Source: Steinernema hermaphroditum
Taxonomy: Eukaryota; Nematoda; Chromadorea; Rhabditida; Steinernematidae
Assembly (NCBI GenBank): GCA_030435675.1
Contig: CM059624.1
Location: 16,144,769-16,208,768, forward strand
Length of the DNA: 64,000 nucleotides
Direction of reading: 5' to 3'
This document shows positions 1-11,900 of the stretch, piece after piece (position 1 is the first letter of the stretch; the number at the start of each line of letters is the position of its first letter). Below the pieces are notes generated by a model, which was not told where the DNA came from, did not search any database, and was given only the letters and a program-made list of their open reading frames with translations. The position numbers and the translations under genes are program-made.

Positions 1-2700
1 CAACTCCAGCCCATACGACTCTCCTATGTAACAGGAAGGAAATGACACTAATCTGTCTCGGCTTTGCCGCGATTAAAAACACACCGCCCAGGATCAAAAG
101 TCGACGCCCGTAATGCATTAGCGTTGAGTTGCTTATCGCTTAATCGTACATGGGTTTTCTTTACTACAATACGTAAGACATTGACGCGAACGGCAATCTG
201 TCGACCACTTAGGGCGCCTTCGAATGAAATGAAACACGGAAAGACACAGACCACATCACAGTTGTACGACAGCATCACTACTAATCTCTAAATGGCTAAT
301 AAAGAGGCTTTCAGCAAGGCGCTGAGCACCGGATCAGGGAATGTTTATGTGTCCTATTTGTTATAATTATCTCTTCAGTTCAGGCACACGATAGGTGTCC
401 AAGGTGTCCCAAAAAAGGGCATCGCAGAGAGACGTCTAGAAAGTCATTTTTGAGTGCATTCAATAGTGAGAATGCCGGTTTCCATACTTTTTGCTTGTAC
501 GTCCATGTACGTCCATTGAAGGTATCCGTGACGGCCCGCGCCCTCATAACAGTAAGAATTCCTGAAAAGTAAACTTATACATTAGGCTCCGGACAAACGG
601 AGAGAGTTCCACATTCATTTTTTGCGTGGAGCCTACCATCTAGGCTTCTCTCAGACTCATGATTTTAGATTTAAAGAGAGCCCGAAGAGCGAACCCTGTA
701 GTCTTCATAGTTCCGCACATTCGCTAGCATCGAAGAAGTTTCCTTGAATGTCTGGAGGATGAAAATAACGCCTTCCACATGATCGAGGCACTGCAACGTC
801 TTCTTCGGAATCCTTATCCTGGAGATATAATGCCCAGCTCAAAATTCTGGAGCTCGATTTTCATACAATCGTACAGCTTATTACGCCATCACCAAGTTAA
901 ATATATGCCCTACTTTAACCCCATTCTTTGAAAAGATTACAGTTCAGCCATAGCCAAACCTTTAGCTTAGCAACATGGGCTGTGGTAGTCGCTACGGCCG
1001 AGCAACTTGTAAATTTCGTACCCGGCCTTTTCTAAAGATTACTGGGCACGAACTCATCTGTATATTTTCAATATTCGACAAAAAAAAGTATACGTAATAT
1101 TCCGGGATTGCTGTGCTGACCCAGGTCCATCCCCTCCTGAGGAATATTATCCTTGCGCAAAAGTCCCAAAAATTCGACTTTAATAATCGCTAGCCTTGTC
1201 ACAATTTATATTCCCTAACTACGCCATGCCAGTTTCGACCTACTTCACATTTGCACTCGGCACTCGCAGAACATTTTCGGGCATCAGAGAGAGAAGCAAT
1301 GGGTTGACTCCGCGGACCAGATACTGAAGGAGAGATACCACCGATTCCTACAGCGAAATGTGAGCAGTAAATACGAAAATGGGTACATTCGCGTCTACGA
1401 GTACGGTAATCCATCTGTTGATAATGTCACTTCGCGTGCGTATCCCGTCTTGACGTAAACTTCGAAAAACTCTATAAATACTCATTTCGTATTTGTTTTT
1501 CTTTATCCTATCCTTCGTCACGGCGGCGCTACTCATTACGATGAGGATGGCGCTAATGAGTATTGTGTTCACCAAGCGATGTGCCTAATGTAATGTAATC
1601 CGTTGTGTGCGAAAACATCTCACAAAAAATATATAAAAAGACCGAAGCGAGTGAGTAATAAGCATCTGACTACTGAGACGTATCAGATGGCCGACGCCAT
1701 GAGGCTTGGAGGTGGCATTTAAATAAAAGCATGTTCGGATAATGAGACTAATGGAAAGGAAAAACACTTCGATAAAAACAAGGAAATACGAATTTCCCAT
1801 ATCACCTTTATGAAGGAAAGAGAGTGACTAAGCTTTGTGGGAATTGTTTTGAACTCTGGGGAAATACATTCCTACCAGGAAGTCCGCTCCTTTGGAAAGA
1901 CTAATGGATGACCGTAGGAAAGAGGTTATCGCTTTGACGCTTCTCGTCGAATAGGTAGATTGATAGCTTGTATGAAATGAGCAATAAGTACTAGCATACT
2001 GTCAGTAAAAACGCCAAAGGAACGTATCGCAATCTAGAGTTACATTAAAAAAAAACGAACTGGAGCTAATGGAAGGCAAGATTTGGTGGAGGTAGATCAA
2101 GTGCTGGCAACCTGCCATACATGACAAGCCAGGAAGTGATGGGGTCGATTGAAGGTAAGCTGAAGACTGTAAGAGACAGGGATGCCTGTACGAATGTGTC
2201 TGACCACTTCCCTGATCATGCGTTATGGTGAGTTTGCAGGCAGAGCCATTTTTTCAAAATAAAATCCAGGAATTTATACGTTTTTATAATGTCTCGTTCT
2301 GGATGTCAGTGGAAGTTCTCAAAGTATTGAAGCCATATGTGTCGCCAATTTCCTGTCGTTCAAGCCACAGCTACATACTCTAATGTACAAATAGCGAAAG
2401 CGCCATGTCGACTTTTTTCATGTACATATGCACATTCGGCCGACCACACTTGTTTGCGCAGGCATTAAATGTCACAACGTGCGTAATGAGCGTGATGCCC
2501 ACGACTTCATTCCCTAGAGAATTGCGAGAATGGTGACTCATGGTGAAATCCGAATCTTAGCGATCTGATAGGAGATAGCATATTCTCATATTTCCATATT
2601 TACAAATAACTCTGATCCAAAAATTAGGTTAGGTTACTTTTACATTTTGGATTATACCGCCTCATGCCAACGGATGCATCACCACAGTACAACTATCGTA
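1..2700. other. gene-free AT-rich stretch
   Basis: I see no open reading frame longer than about 75 codons with a recognisable motif, no splice-linked exons and no RNA gene here. The short frames on both strands look like chance. It may hold the distal regulatory region of the chemoreceptor gene that ends at 2731. Confidence 0.5.
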
Positions 2701-2730
2701 GACAATTATATTTATTGAACAACTTCTGTG

Positions 2731-3693
2731 CTAACTGTGGGTCCGTTTAGAAATGCTTAGGACAGGAGTAACAGAGATCACATTATCGCCTCTTTTACTG
2801 AAGAAACCTTTCAGAGCCTTTCGATAATTCTCAAATAACAATAAGCAAACAACGCACATAATAGGACCGTAAGCTATCATAATAAGAATACACACAGATC
2901 CAATTAGTTGCGCGTGTGGCCAATCTGGCCTAAAGAAAAAGATCGAAAAAATCATATACGGCGTTCCACCTAAGAAGGTAGGAACTGCGGAGAGGATGAT
3001 CAAGTTCCATAGGAACTTCTTTTGCATTTTAGCCGTCTTTTCCGAAATTATCTTTTTGTTTTTGCTAAGTCGATAGAAAGATAACCCAACGAAGACCATA
3101 AGGGAGTTAACAGTGAGAGTCATGAACAAAAAGAGGTATGAGATGCAGATGTATCCATTTGGGCCGTATATGGCGAAGCAAAAAAGATTCTTTTTCAAGT
3201 GCGGTTGAATGTGTTCTGGATAGCGATCGACCGGCAGCATCCACGTAGTATAGGCCCACAGATAGCAAGCTGAGAAAGTTCCATGTAAACTTGCATAATA
3301 AAGATAACGCCAGAGTGTCGTATCAGTTATAAGATTCCATCCAATTATGGCCATGTAACGAAAAGAAAAAGAGATGGCCAATCCAATGGCCACATTGATC
3401 ATTGCCAGAAAGATGACCATTAGAACGGCTTGGCCGAGTATTTCACTGTCCACCCAGATAGATAATATTCCAGTCAGCTTGAAGCAGCTCAACGGCATCA
3501 TAGGAAGTGGTCTTACGAAGATGAAGACACCATTGTCGAAAGCGTTCCAGATGAATATGTTGATAAGGGGTCTTGAGAAAGATCTCATGCTCTTAGGGGT
3601 GTGTCTTAGTATTATGTAGAAGGTGGTGATATAGGTGGCAATAGAAAAAACGGCAATAACATCGAGGATGCGATCGAAGACAGCTTCAAGCAT
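2731..3693 (-). CDS. nematode serpentine chemoreceptor, Str/Srh-type, single exon
   Basis: This uninterrupted 320-residue reading frame encodes a seven-transmembrane protein. Hydrophobic segments begin near residues 10, 45, 85, 130, 190, 235 and 270. The first loop carries the TPKSM motif found in nematode Srh/Str receptors. A KMQKKFLWNLIILSAVP stretch precedes TM6, and TM7 ends YGPIM...ENYRKAL, as is usual for this superfamily. Such receptors sit in the cilia of chemosensory neurons and detect environmental ligands. The length matches the family (about 310-350 residues), so the gene looks intact. The oddity is the absence of introns, because C. elegans relatives usually have several. The assignment to Srh rather than Sri or Str within the superfamily is uncertain. 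Confidence 0.85.
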   Translation of the reverse strand: MLEAVFDRILDVIAVFSIATYITTFYIILRHTPKSMRSFSRPLINIFIWNAFDNGVFIFVRPLPMMPLSCFKLTGILSIWVDSEILGQAVLMVIFLAMINVAIGLAISFSFRYMAIIGWNLITDTTLWRYLYYASLHGTFSACYLWAYTTWMLPVDRYPEHIQPHLKKNLFCFAIYGPNGYICISYLFLFMTLTVNSLMVFVGLSFYRLSKNKKIISEKTAKMQKKFLWNLIILSAVPTFLGGTPYMIFSIFFFRPDWPHAQLIGSVCILIMIAYGPIMCVVCLLLFENYRKALKGFFSKRGDNVISVTPVLSISKRTHS

Positions 3694-4014
3694 GATTTAC
3701 CGAACTTTAGAACATGCAATTCGGGAATAGCAACAAACACGTTGCAGCGGCGATCTCACATCGATGTATTTCCCACGTAGGTGGGGACAATAATTTCTTA
3801 AGCACGTGCTTGATACGAAATGGTGCAGAGCGGTAGTTCGCATTATAAATCGCATTATCGGGCACTTGCGCTTATTGCGATCCGATAAATTTTTGCTATA
3901 AGCGGAAGACATCAGAAATCGGAGTGAAAGTTGCTGAGCTTGCAGGGTATTTTTGGTTCAGTCGAAGAAGAAAAAGGACTTATACGTATCCACCGTACCC
4001 ACGCCATCAGCTGC

Positions 4015-4275
4015 TCATATGAAAGGATTCCACTTCACCAGATGTGCTACATCACCGCGCATACTCCGTTTTGATCTCTGAATCAGCTCATGGCCTCTAA
4101 CGTTCCCGCACAAACTAATGGGATCGCCATTCTTCATCTGGATATCATACACAGTGTGGACGAAAGAAGAGAAGCGACGACCAAGGTGTGGTGTTGTTGT
4201 TCTATGTGCTTTTATAACATCTTGCATGGTGTAAGCCGCTGATTCAAGAGTATAAACTCTAAGTTGCCACACTAC
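4015..4275 (-). repeat. decayed repeat, copy A of three
   Basis: The segment aligns with 4455-4845 and 5990-6370 at DNA and conceptual protein level. Shared protein words on the minus strand are RVYTLES/RVYILDA, RFSSF and MKNGDPIS/MKSGDPFN. Copy A reads openly for 85 codons but has no recognised function. I infer that the three copies descend from one coding exon or transposon segment; I do not recognise the parent. Confidence 0.5.
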
Positions 4276-4454
4276 TGTTTTTGTTTTTTTTTGTTCTCCT
4301 CTGGCAGAGAGGCATGATCCATTAGTGTGATCTACTGAGCACTGCCTCCATTCAATACCGGTTAACCCCCATAATCTCTTGGACGAAACTCTGATTTAGA
4401 AAGAGATTTCGAAAGTTACTTAAAAGTTTTTTCTTCGTCCTCATCGGATTTCTG

Positions 4455-4845
4455 TTGGGTACCATGCATCTCCTGGCCTTCTTGGTTCCAACGTCTTGCC
4501 AAGAAGCCCATCACTGCCACCCGACTTCACCCGCACCGCCAGAGAAGCCAAAGAAGCGCTGCAGCTCAGAAATCCGCGCCGCCAGCCGAACCGAAGGAAA
4601 CTTTCCATCCCGTTCGCTGTGCTCCATCGCCGCGCCTCGGCAGGATACAGCCACTTCGATGCTTCAACGCCCGCGCCAATTAAAGGGATCTCCGCTTTTC
4701 ATCTCGATGTCGTGCTCAGTGCCGAAGAAGGAAGAGAAGCGATGACTACAGTGTGATATTCATCTTCTTTATGCTTTTCATGGCGACTTGCACGGCGTAA
4801 GCCCTCTCCGCGTCAAGAATATAAACTCGGAAACTCGGCCATGTA
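4455..4845 (-). repeat. decayed repeat, copy B of three
   Basis: This is homologous to copy A over its upper part (RVYILDA, HRFSSF, MKSGDPFN on the minus strand). It is homologous to copy C over its lower part, where both carry a GGAGCACAGCGAA-like block. The minus frame is interrupted by a stop and a frame change, so it is not a working gene. The plus-strand reading frames here (96 and 86 codons) appear to be shadows. Confidence 0.5.
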
Positions 4846-5278
4846 TCTCTTGTGCACAATGACGTGCCACTGTATAATTCGTCATTGGACGGTTTGCAGA
4901 GCCAGTGAGTCATTGACCAAACATGTAATTCACTTTCATGGTTGGACGAACATCATCCGCTCGATAATGACAACTCTCACTCGTGACGGCCAGACACTTA
5001 ATAGCACAGTCCAGTTTCACCGAAAGCCCTTCTTTTCACACATTTCGTAAGCATAGGATAGATCGAATTTAAAACATTCTGAATCATAAAAATCATAAAT
5101 GCATCTTGATTTTTCGGTCAGTTCCTTTAACTGCCGTATTCCAGTCACGTAAACCGTTCCAGATCTTCTACGACTACTTTATTATTAGACTTAATAATTA
5201 GGAACGACCACAAACACAACTAATGTTACATTACGAAACGCGTAAACAGCAAGATAATCGGCATATAATCATACATAG

Positions 5279-7188
5279 TTATCGCAGTGACGACGCTGAC
5301 GTGTACGCCACCGAATGGCCCTCATTTTCGCTGCGCTCCTTCATGATAATCTTTCTCGACTCATTAATGATATATCTTATTCTGTTCGAGAGCTGCGGCG
5401 AGAATAACGGAAGAACGTATGCGTTGGTAAGAGAGAGCAGGTCCTGAGTGCAGTCATTGATGTAGATAAACGTCTAAATTACGAGCTGAGGCCTTGAAAT
5501 GATCGGTGTTGTTTACTGGGATGGGAACTGCAAAAGCTACCACCGACGATGCTCCATGAAGGATCAGAAACAATGACTGGACAAAAGCACAAATTGTGAG
5601 CTCTTGTTCAGTTTTGCGGATTGCCTGGTCTCGTCGCGCTATACCTAAATAACGGAGACATGCCTAGAGGACTGATGAAAACTTACTCTTGACTATATTT
5701 CGATTCCTAATAAAGCGGAAGGCGGAAGCGATGTAGAGAGCGCATGATACAGCGGCGGCTGCTATTGACAGGAAGGTACTGTACAGTGTCGCGGAATTCT
5801 GGAGTCCGTAGTTCTCTCGTCGACACTGTAGAATGTTGGACTAAAATAGAATTATAATATCAAAAGTGTTTCAGCAAAGGAGTCCAACAAGTATCTCACA
5901 CTCTCAAAAAGAGACATTGCCTTCAGCATCAACCATTTAATTATATGAAGGGCATTCAGTTTCGTCAACATTTTAGGGTAGACAAACAGATCATTTTTTG
6001 CACCATTCAGAAACAAGAACCACCCACTGTACTCCTCCGTCGCGACCGCGCCAGATTCAGCTGTTACTGGTGCTGTCCCCGAAGATATCAGCATGCCCCA
6101 GAACACCGAACTCTGCCCGGTCAGCCGTGCGGAACTTGAGAATCTGTTTCATTCGCTGTGCTCCTCTATCCATCATCGCCAGTTCCGGAAGCAGCTCTTC
6201 GACTCTCTGATGTCCGCGACTACTGATTGGATCGCTGCGTTTGACATATATGCCGTGCCCTGCGCCGATCGTTAGAAGAAGACCGACTACTACGGTGGGA
6301 TAATGCCTCTTGTGCTTATTTAACGTCCTGCATAAGAAGTCGCCTCAATCTGACACACAAATTTTTCGCTAAACGGCGAGGCACGACGCTGCACTGCAGC
6401 CCTGCCAGCGCGAAGATTACTAATGACAAAAGTGATTAAAAACGCGAAGTCTAGCATCCCCAACGGCAGTGAAGCCGGACCGCTGAAATTTCGTAATCGG
6501 AGTCGGCTTTAAGGACTCAAAATCACTCTAAAACTTAGACATCTCCTGAAAATCGGCCTCTGTTCGTGCGAACTATCTCTCATGCCGATGCAAGCTGATC
6601 ATTCACCTTATCATCCGCCAGGTCGAAAAACGATCGTCCGACCGTTTCAAAGGCTACCCCCATAACCACATGGGTGCCAATAATCACAAATATATAAAAG
6701 CGACATAGCGTCCTTGTCCACATCTAAAAGTATGATACGTATTAAGTGATTTTTGTACATAACCAACCTGTATACCGTGAGGTCCTGGTAGCATGGAAGA
6801 GAATCGGTTGAGCGCAATAGCCACCAGCAGGAACTTCTGTGCACTATGGAAAAGCATTACCGCATTTGTGCACATGAACGGCAGAACCCCGTGATTTCCA
6901 AAGGACAGATAAAACGAAGCGATGACACGATTGGAGAGTAGTCTCTGGAACAAAAAGCTGAACCACATCTAAAAAATAATATCGTTCGATGATGTAGAGA
7001 AATCTGAGGCTTACACTTCCCAGATCCATACATCCGAGCGCCATGATAAGCATAAAGAATGGTTTGTGCCGCAAAACGTGATATCTAGCGATGGTGAGCA
7101 GCGACAGTACGTATATTGTTGTCGATAGCATAACAATTGCTAGTAGAATTGGCGAATATACACCCAAAAAGTAGTCCAAGGCGAACAT
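5279..7188 (-). CDS. serpentine chemoreceptor, Srg superfamily (Srv/Srg-like), six exons
   Basis: Assembled from exons 7188-7015, 6968-6768, 6723-6607, 5840-5687, 5644-5517 and 5473-5279. All junctions are GT-AG and in phase, giving 322 residues with seven hydrophobic segments. Family marks are LNRFSSM after TM3, RENYG at the start of TM5, KTEQELTICAF opening TM6, and DLLSLTNAYVLPLFSPQ in TM7, the D-L-N-P/Y-F-S pattern of Srg/Srv receptors. Introns are 46, 44, 766, 42 and 43 nt. A TTGATTACAG site directly precedes the ATG and suits trans-splicing. The single long intron between TM4 and TM5 contains copy C of a local repeat, which explains its length. It is likely a functional sensory receptor. 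The exact subfamily is uncertain. Confidence 0.8.
5990..6370 (-). repeat. decayed repeat, copy C, inside a chemoreceptor intron
   Basis: Homologous to copies A and B. On the minus strand it reads HGIYVKRSDPISSRGHQR, which aligns with the MKNGDPIS...RGH words of copy A, and continues for about 50 codons to a stop. It lies entirely within the 766-nt third intron of the Srg-type receptor gene. It is probably an insertion, not an exon, since the flanking exons join in phase without it. Confidence 0.5.
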
Positions 7189-7189
7189 C

Positions 7190-8640
7190 TGTAATCAAAT
7201 TGATGTGTTTCTGATGGATTGCGCTAGAAAAGCGCGTTGATGCATACTCCGCAACTTATAATGTTTTCTTCATTAAAAATATCTCGGAACATCAAAACTC
7301 TTTGTCTACACGGTTTATCAGCAGCATTACACCGGGCAAGGTGTCTTATGTGCACAAAAAGGCACAGTGTCACTCCGTAAACGCCAACCACCCCTAACTT
7401 GGTCTCAGAATACTACTTCATAGTCAAAGGCGATCTATGCGTTTGCGCGAAAATCGGAGAGAAGAACAGTTGGCTCGATAGCCAGGAACAACCGCTCATT
7501 CAACTCAATTGTGAGAGAGCGAACAGACAGCTCAGCCGATCGCCAGAAACTTTCGCACAGCAGCTTTACAATCCTGCGAAAATTGGTGCAATTTTTTGTT
7601 CTAGCTTTCTACGAAAGATACTAGCCCGGCGATTCCGAAATGGCGGTTCACAGCGGTAGTGAATCCAACTTTCTGTTTGCCTGATTTGAACGAGTTTCAT
7701 TCCGGTTCAACTGTCAGTCCTCATTTTGTCAGCTTCGGCCGACCGGGACCGTTTGCATCAAGTTTTGTCGATCGGGCTTTTCGATTGTTCAGATTTTCAT
7801 TAATAACCATATTTTATCGCTCACTCGCTCACGGTTCTTACATTGCTGTCTACATACCGATGCGTCCCATTTCGAAGGCGCGCGCATTCTTTTAATTCCA
7901 TTTCTTAAGGGTCGTTTATGTGAGGGCTCTATAAAAAAATATCTACAAAGAAACAACATTTTCAATTTTTGAGCAGGCAAATGTGAAGCCGTCTACAGCT
8001 ACAACAGAGGTTGAATGCTCGCTCTAGTAACTTCACGCTACACGGGCCCTATGTTATTATCACTAATAAGTGGGTACCGAATTATAGATTATGAACCGAC
8101 GATTCTGTGGAAATGGTTATGTCACAAAAATCGTATCTTAACGGATTCTTTATTTTGGACACACAACACACACTCAGCAAGCGAAAAATGCCAAATGACG
8201 GAGCCGACGGTCCGAATGAACTTATCGGACATTACTACAAGGGGAGCCAACGGCTAATTGGTCCCTTTGGGGAGCTTCGCGCGTGATGGCGCAATTACCT
8301 GCATAATGATGGTCTTTTGTGTTGCGGTTTACCTAAAATCTCGCGTATGCGCTGATCCATTTATGGAAACGTAAACAAGGAAGATAAAGTTGTTTATAGC
8401 CTCGTGTGATAGACAATGGTTTCATCGACGTGTGCAGAGGACAATAGGCAAAACATATTCATTATGCGTCTACATGTGGTCACTGCTAATGTGGGTAGCA
8501 CGGCTAGAATTCATATGTTCCTCGGCAGTGTATGCTGTGGATAGACACCTTTTGCCGCTTCTCACTCCAAATTGGTGTTGCAATTTCCAGGCCAATTCGC
8601 CCGTCTTTAAACCGAAGCAAAGCCGACTTTCCCTGTAATC
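7190..8640. other. gene-free stretch
   Basis: I find no supportable gene. Several 60-85 codon frames lack motifs, plausible splice partners or signal sequences. The region immediately above 7188 should hold the promoter and outron of the chemoreceptor. Confidence 0.45.
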
Positions 8641-8655
8641 TGCGACCGCTCAACG

Positions 8656-8965
8656 ACGGAAAGGCAAATGGTCGGAGTCCGTATAACAGACAGGACGACG
8701 AACGGATGTTTGGGAAGCCTCACCAAGGTGAAGGACATCGATGAAGCCGCAAGAAGAAAGAAGTGGAATTTCGCCTAGACGATGGCGAATAAGTCGTATA
8801 GTCCACCAGAAGAATGGCGCTCTCCCCCCATTCTCTCCCGTCTCCAGAAGCCCTTTGGAAGACCGCGGACTCGATGGGGTGATGACTTCTCGGAGAACCT
8901 GGCGACACCAAGCGCTAAAAGAAGTCAGACAGCGATGGCTAGATTTGGGGTGCGACAACATTTAA
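8656..8965 (+). mobile_element. RTE-type LINE relic (3' end of reverse transcriptase ORF)
   Basis: The plus strand reads ERQMVGVRITDRTTN...VKDIDEAARRKKWNFA, then an in-frame stop, then GRPRTRWGDDF. This is the order of motifs at the C-terminus of RTE-like endonuclease/reverse-transcriptase proteins (ERRML-G-...-DR, R-RKW-WAGHVAR, RP-GRP-TRW-D-F). The stop after WNFA and a frame change near 8900 show that it is dead. No upstream RT or endonuclease domain is visible, so it is a 5'-truncated copy, as is usual for LINEs. Confidence 0.75.
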
Positions 8966-8974
8966 CATGTTAGA

Positions 8975-11900
8975 TATGGAAAATAAATTCGTTAAATTCG
9001 GTATACACTTCTGACTAGCTCATCAATTGGAACTAATTTGAACTCTTCTGCGCTCATTTTGTTGAGATACGTGTGAATTGGTGCGTCAGTTAGACATGTT
9101 CGGACTTAAAAACTGAGGCAAGCTTGACAATCGCTTCTAGAGGGACATAAAAACCCTTTCCCTGTTTCCTTCTCTATGTGATGATGCCGGCAATTTGTTT
9201 CGCCATCTCTGTTTCTGCAGCCCGTTATTAAGCAAAATTTGCGACAAATTTCAGCGTGTTTACCGACAGTAGGCTACTACGCAGCTCTATTTGGCCCCTT
9301 AAAGAATTTCGGAACATTTCCTGTTCGCACTGACCGTTATCATCTCGTCACATCTTCGCCGCCCGTTTCCACCGAAATGACGTAACTTCGCCTATCTGCC
9401 ATGTGCCTCCGAACGACCCAGAAATCGCCTGAGTAATCCATTGTTTTTTCCATTACCTACTTTCAAAGCGACGAAATCCGATAGAATCGTTCAATTTGCC
9501 CTTAGCTGAGTTGCCGGCAGACGATACCATCATGTTGCAACGTTGGCGCAAGAGGCGAAATTAGGTCGCCGACGACCTTAGCACAGGGGTACTCTATTCC
9601 GGCGGTAATCGGTAGCGGTGATCTTGATCGTTTGAAGACGGGTCAGTGACCCTGACTCTTGGCACTGCCGCGATGGCCGTGTCAGACGCGGCCGGGCAGA
9701 GTGCATCGGACATTCCGTCGCCTTCTTCTCGTTCGCTCATTTTGTAGACGGTCATCCTCGCTAATTCACTCTTTGCATCTTCACTTAGTCCTCGCCCCTT
9801 CAGCGAACGCTGTTCTATCGCGGGTGATATTTTGGTATGTAGGACAGTTGGATGACACATGACGTCGTCCATAATCGGTAGACACGTGGTGAACTCGTTC
9901 TATTGTCTTCATCATGACTGCGCTGTTTCGATAAACAACCATTTTAGAACTGACTGATCGGGAAACGTGTTAGGTTAAGGTGAACTACTTTAGGTGACCA
10001 GTTCGATGCAGGACATGATTTGTTTAAGTTTCCTGACACACATTAGAGCACATCGATTGTTCTCTGTATTTATTAAGTTTTTAAACGCCACCACTTGAAG
10101 CTACTAAATGATAAGGGAGCGTTCAACCATGCTACACATCAGTTTCTCACCGGTGATTCCCAACTTGGGAGTTTTGACTTCCGAGTTTTGAGTTTCGCAC
10201 AGCCGTGTTCCAAAGCCACCCAGTGTATACTTGAAGAATATCTGGAAAGCTTTTTTGCTTTAGCTTTTTCTCGCACATGTTTGAGCGAGAGCACCCGGTA
10301 TTATGCGGGATTTATATGCTCATGGGGCTGTCCTTTGGTGCCAAACTCGTCCCGATCTGTGCTTAGCATTAAAGTCTTTCCATGTATACTTACACTATCC
10401 TTTCATCATCTCATCAAAAATCACTATAATGCACAACAATTTACTCGTTTACAATGGTAAAAATGTTAAAAACGTGTCAAAATTCTGCCCAAAGAGGTAG
10501 CAAATATCATTATAACACACACGATGGATCCGTTCTATCCTCGTTCGTGTCGAAACCCGAATGCGATATACACCGGAGATGCTGACGAGTCCGAAAACGA
10601 GGTCCGGACTCAAAACTCGGGCTCGTTTTAAAATTGCTATCGAGTCGGCTCGTTAGAAGATTCTAAGCCCGGTCTCAAAACTCGCATACGTTGAGATTTC
10701 GGACTCGATTGGCATAGCTGCCAGATACTCCATATGTAGGTTTTTTCTTAGATTTTCTTCCAAGACTTAGCACTTGTCAACATTTACCTATAAATGTAGA
10801 TTGTTTGTTCAAAACGTGAATAAGTGAACCATGCTTTTAAGATTTCTAATTGGCTTACAACACATCGTTCCTTACGCATATGAGTCTAAATGTAGGTTTA
10901 GTCATTTCTTGTTTTTCTTGGCAACGGAAAACAAGTTTTCCGGTAAATCGAGTTTTGTACAGCTCTATTCTTCGATTCCCCCTACAACGCTGAATGCTAG
11001 AGCAATCTAAAAAGCGCTTTATAACATTGAATTTGAAACAGTTTTCCGCGTGAGTTCTCTCCTTTACTATCGAGGTATTTGTACTTTTTTCCACTAAAAC
11101 CTCTTCCTTGTTCAATCCCACTCAATGTGATATGATCCCGTGTAGTCTAGCGCGCGTTCCTTATTCAAACTGATCACGCTAGTGTAACATTTCTGCAAAT
11201 TTCGAAAAAAGACGCGAAAAGTTGACCGATGAGTTCGAGCGCCAAACGGTTTTTAGACGTAGAATTAATTTTTCGGCGCCCCTATCGTCGACCTTCGCTT
11301 CGCTAAGAATCCCAATCGCCTAGCAACCAGTTCTGGGCAAAGATCGCAACAGATTCGGCGAAAAAAGCGCTTAAACTGAACGCAGTCGAATCATCTTGGA
11401 CGCATCTGTTTTAATTTTTTGACAAGAACATTTCGAGCGGTCACGTACCGTACCCGAACCTGGAACTGTCTCGAATGGGATCAGAGGAGAACGGACGTTT
11501 TCGGCCACATGGCTGCTGACGTAGCCGGGAATTTTTTGTTGTAATACCACGTCAGCGAAAAACCTGAACTGTTGCGGAAGGGATATGAGAGGTCACGCCG
11601 ACGATGGATTTTCGAAATTTGGGGCATCTGAGCACATATTAATCTGAGTCATTTCAGTTTGTGTCCATTGCCTATCTCGGAAATCATGTTCTTATATCCA
11701 GCGAGGGGACACAACTGCGTGCTTCAAACCACCGCGATAAATTTCAATAAATTCATCCACGATGCTCTGATGCGCATGATTGCAAGAAAGCTGAGGTTTA
11801 CCGGCGCATGACAAGAAAGGCGAGCGCCTCGAATACATCCGTTCGCCAACTCCATGAAAACGAAAATTCTTAACTGGGCTTCTTTAAAACGGACCAACGA

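Noticed and set aside
5471..5516. Apparent frameshift between TM6 and TM7 of the Srg-type receptor
   Set aside because: A 43-nt GT-AG intron (5474-5516) restores the frame; the gene is intact.
10095..10460. 121-codon plus-strand frame
   Set aside because: No motif, no signal peptide, no splice partner; composition looks random.
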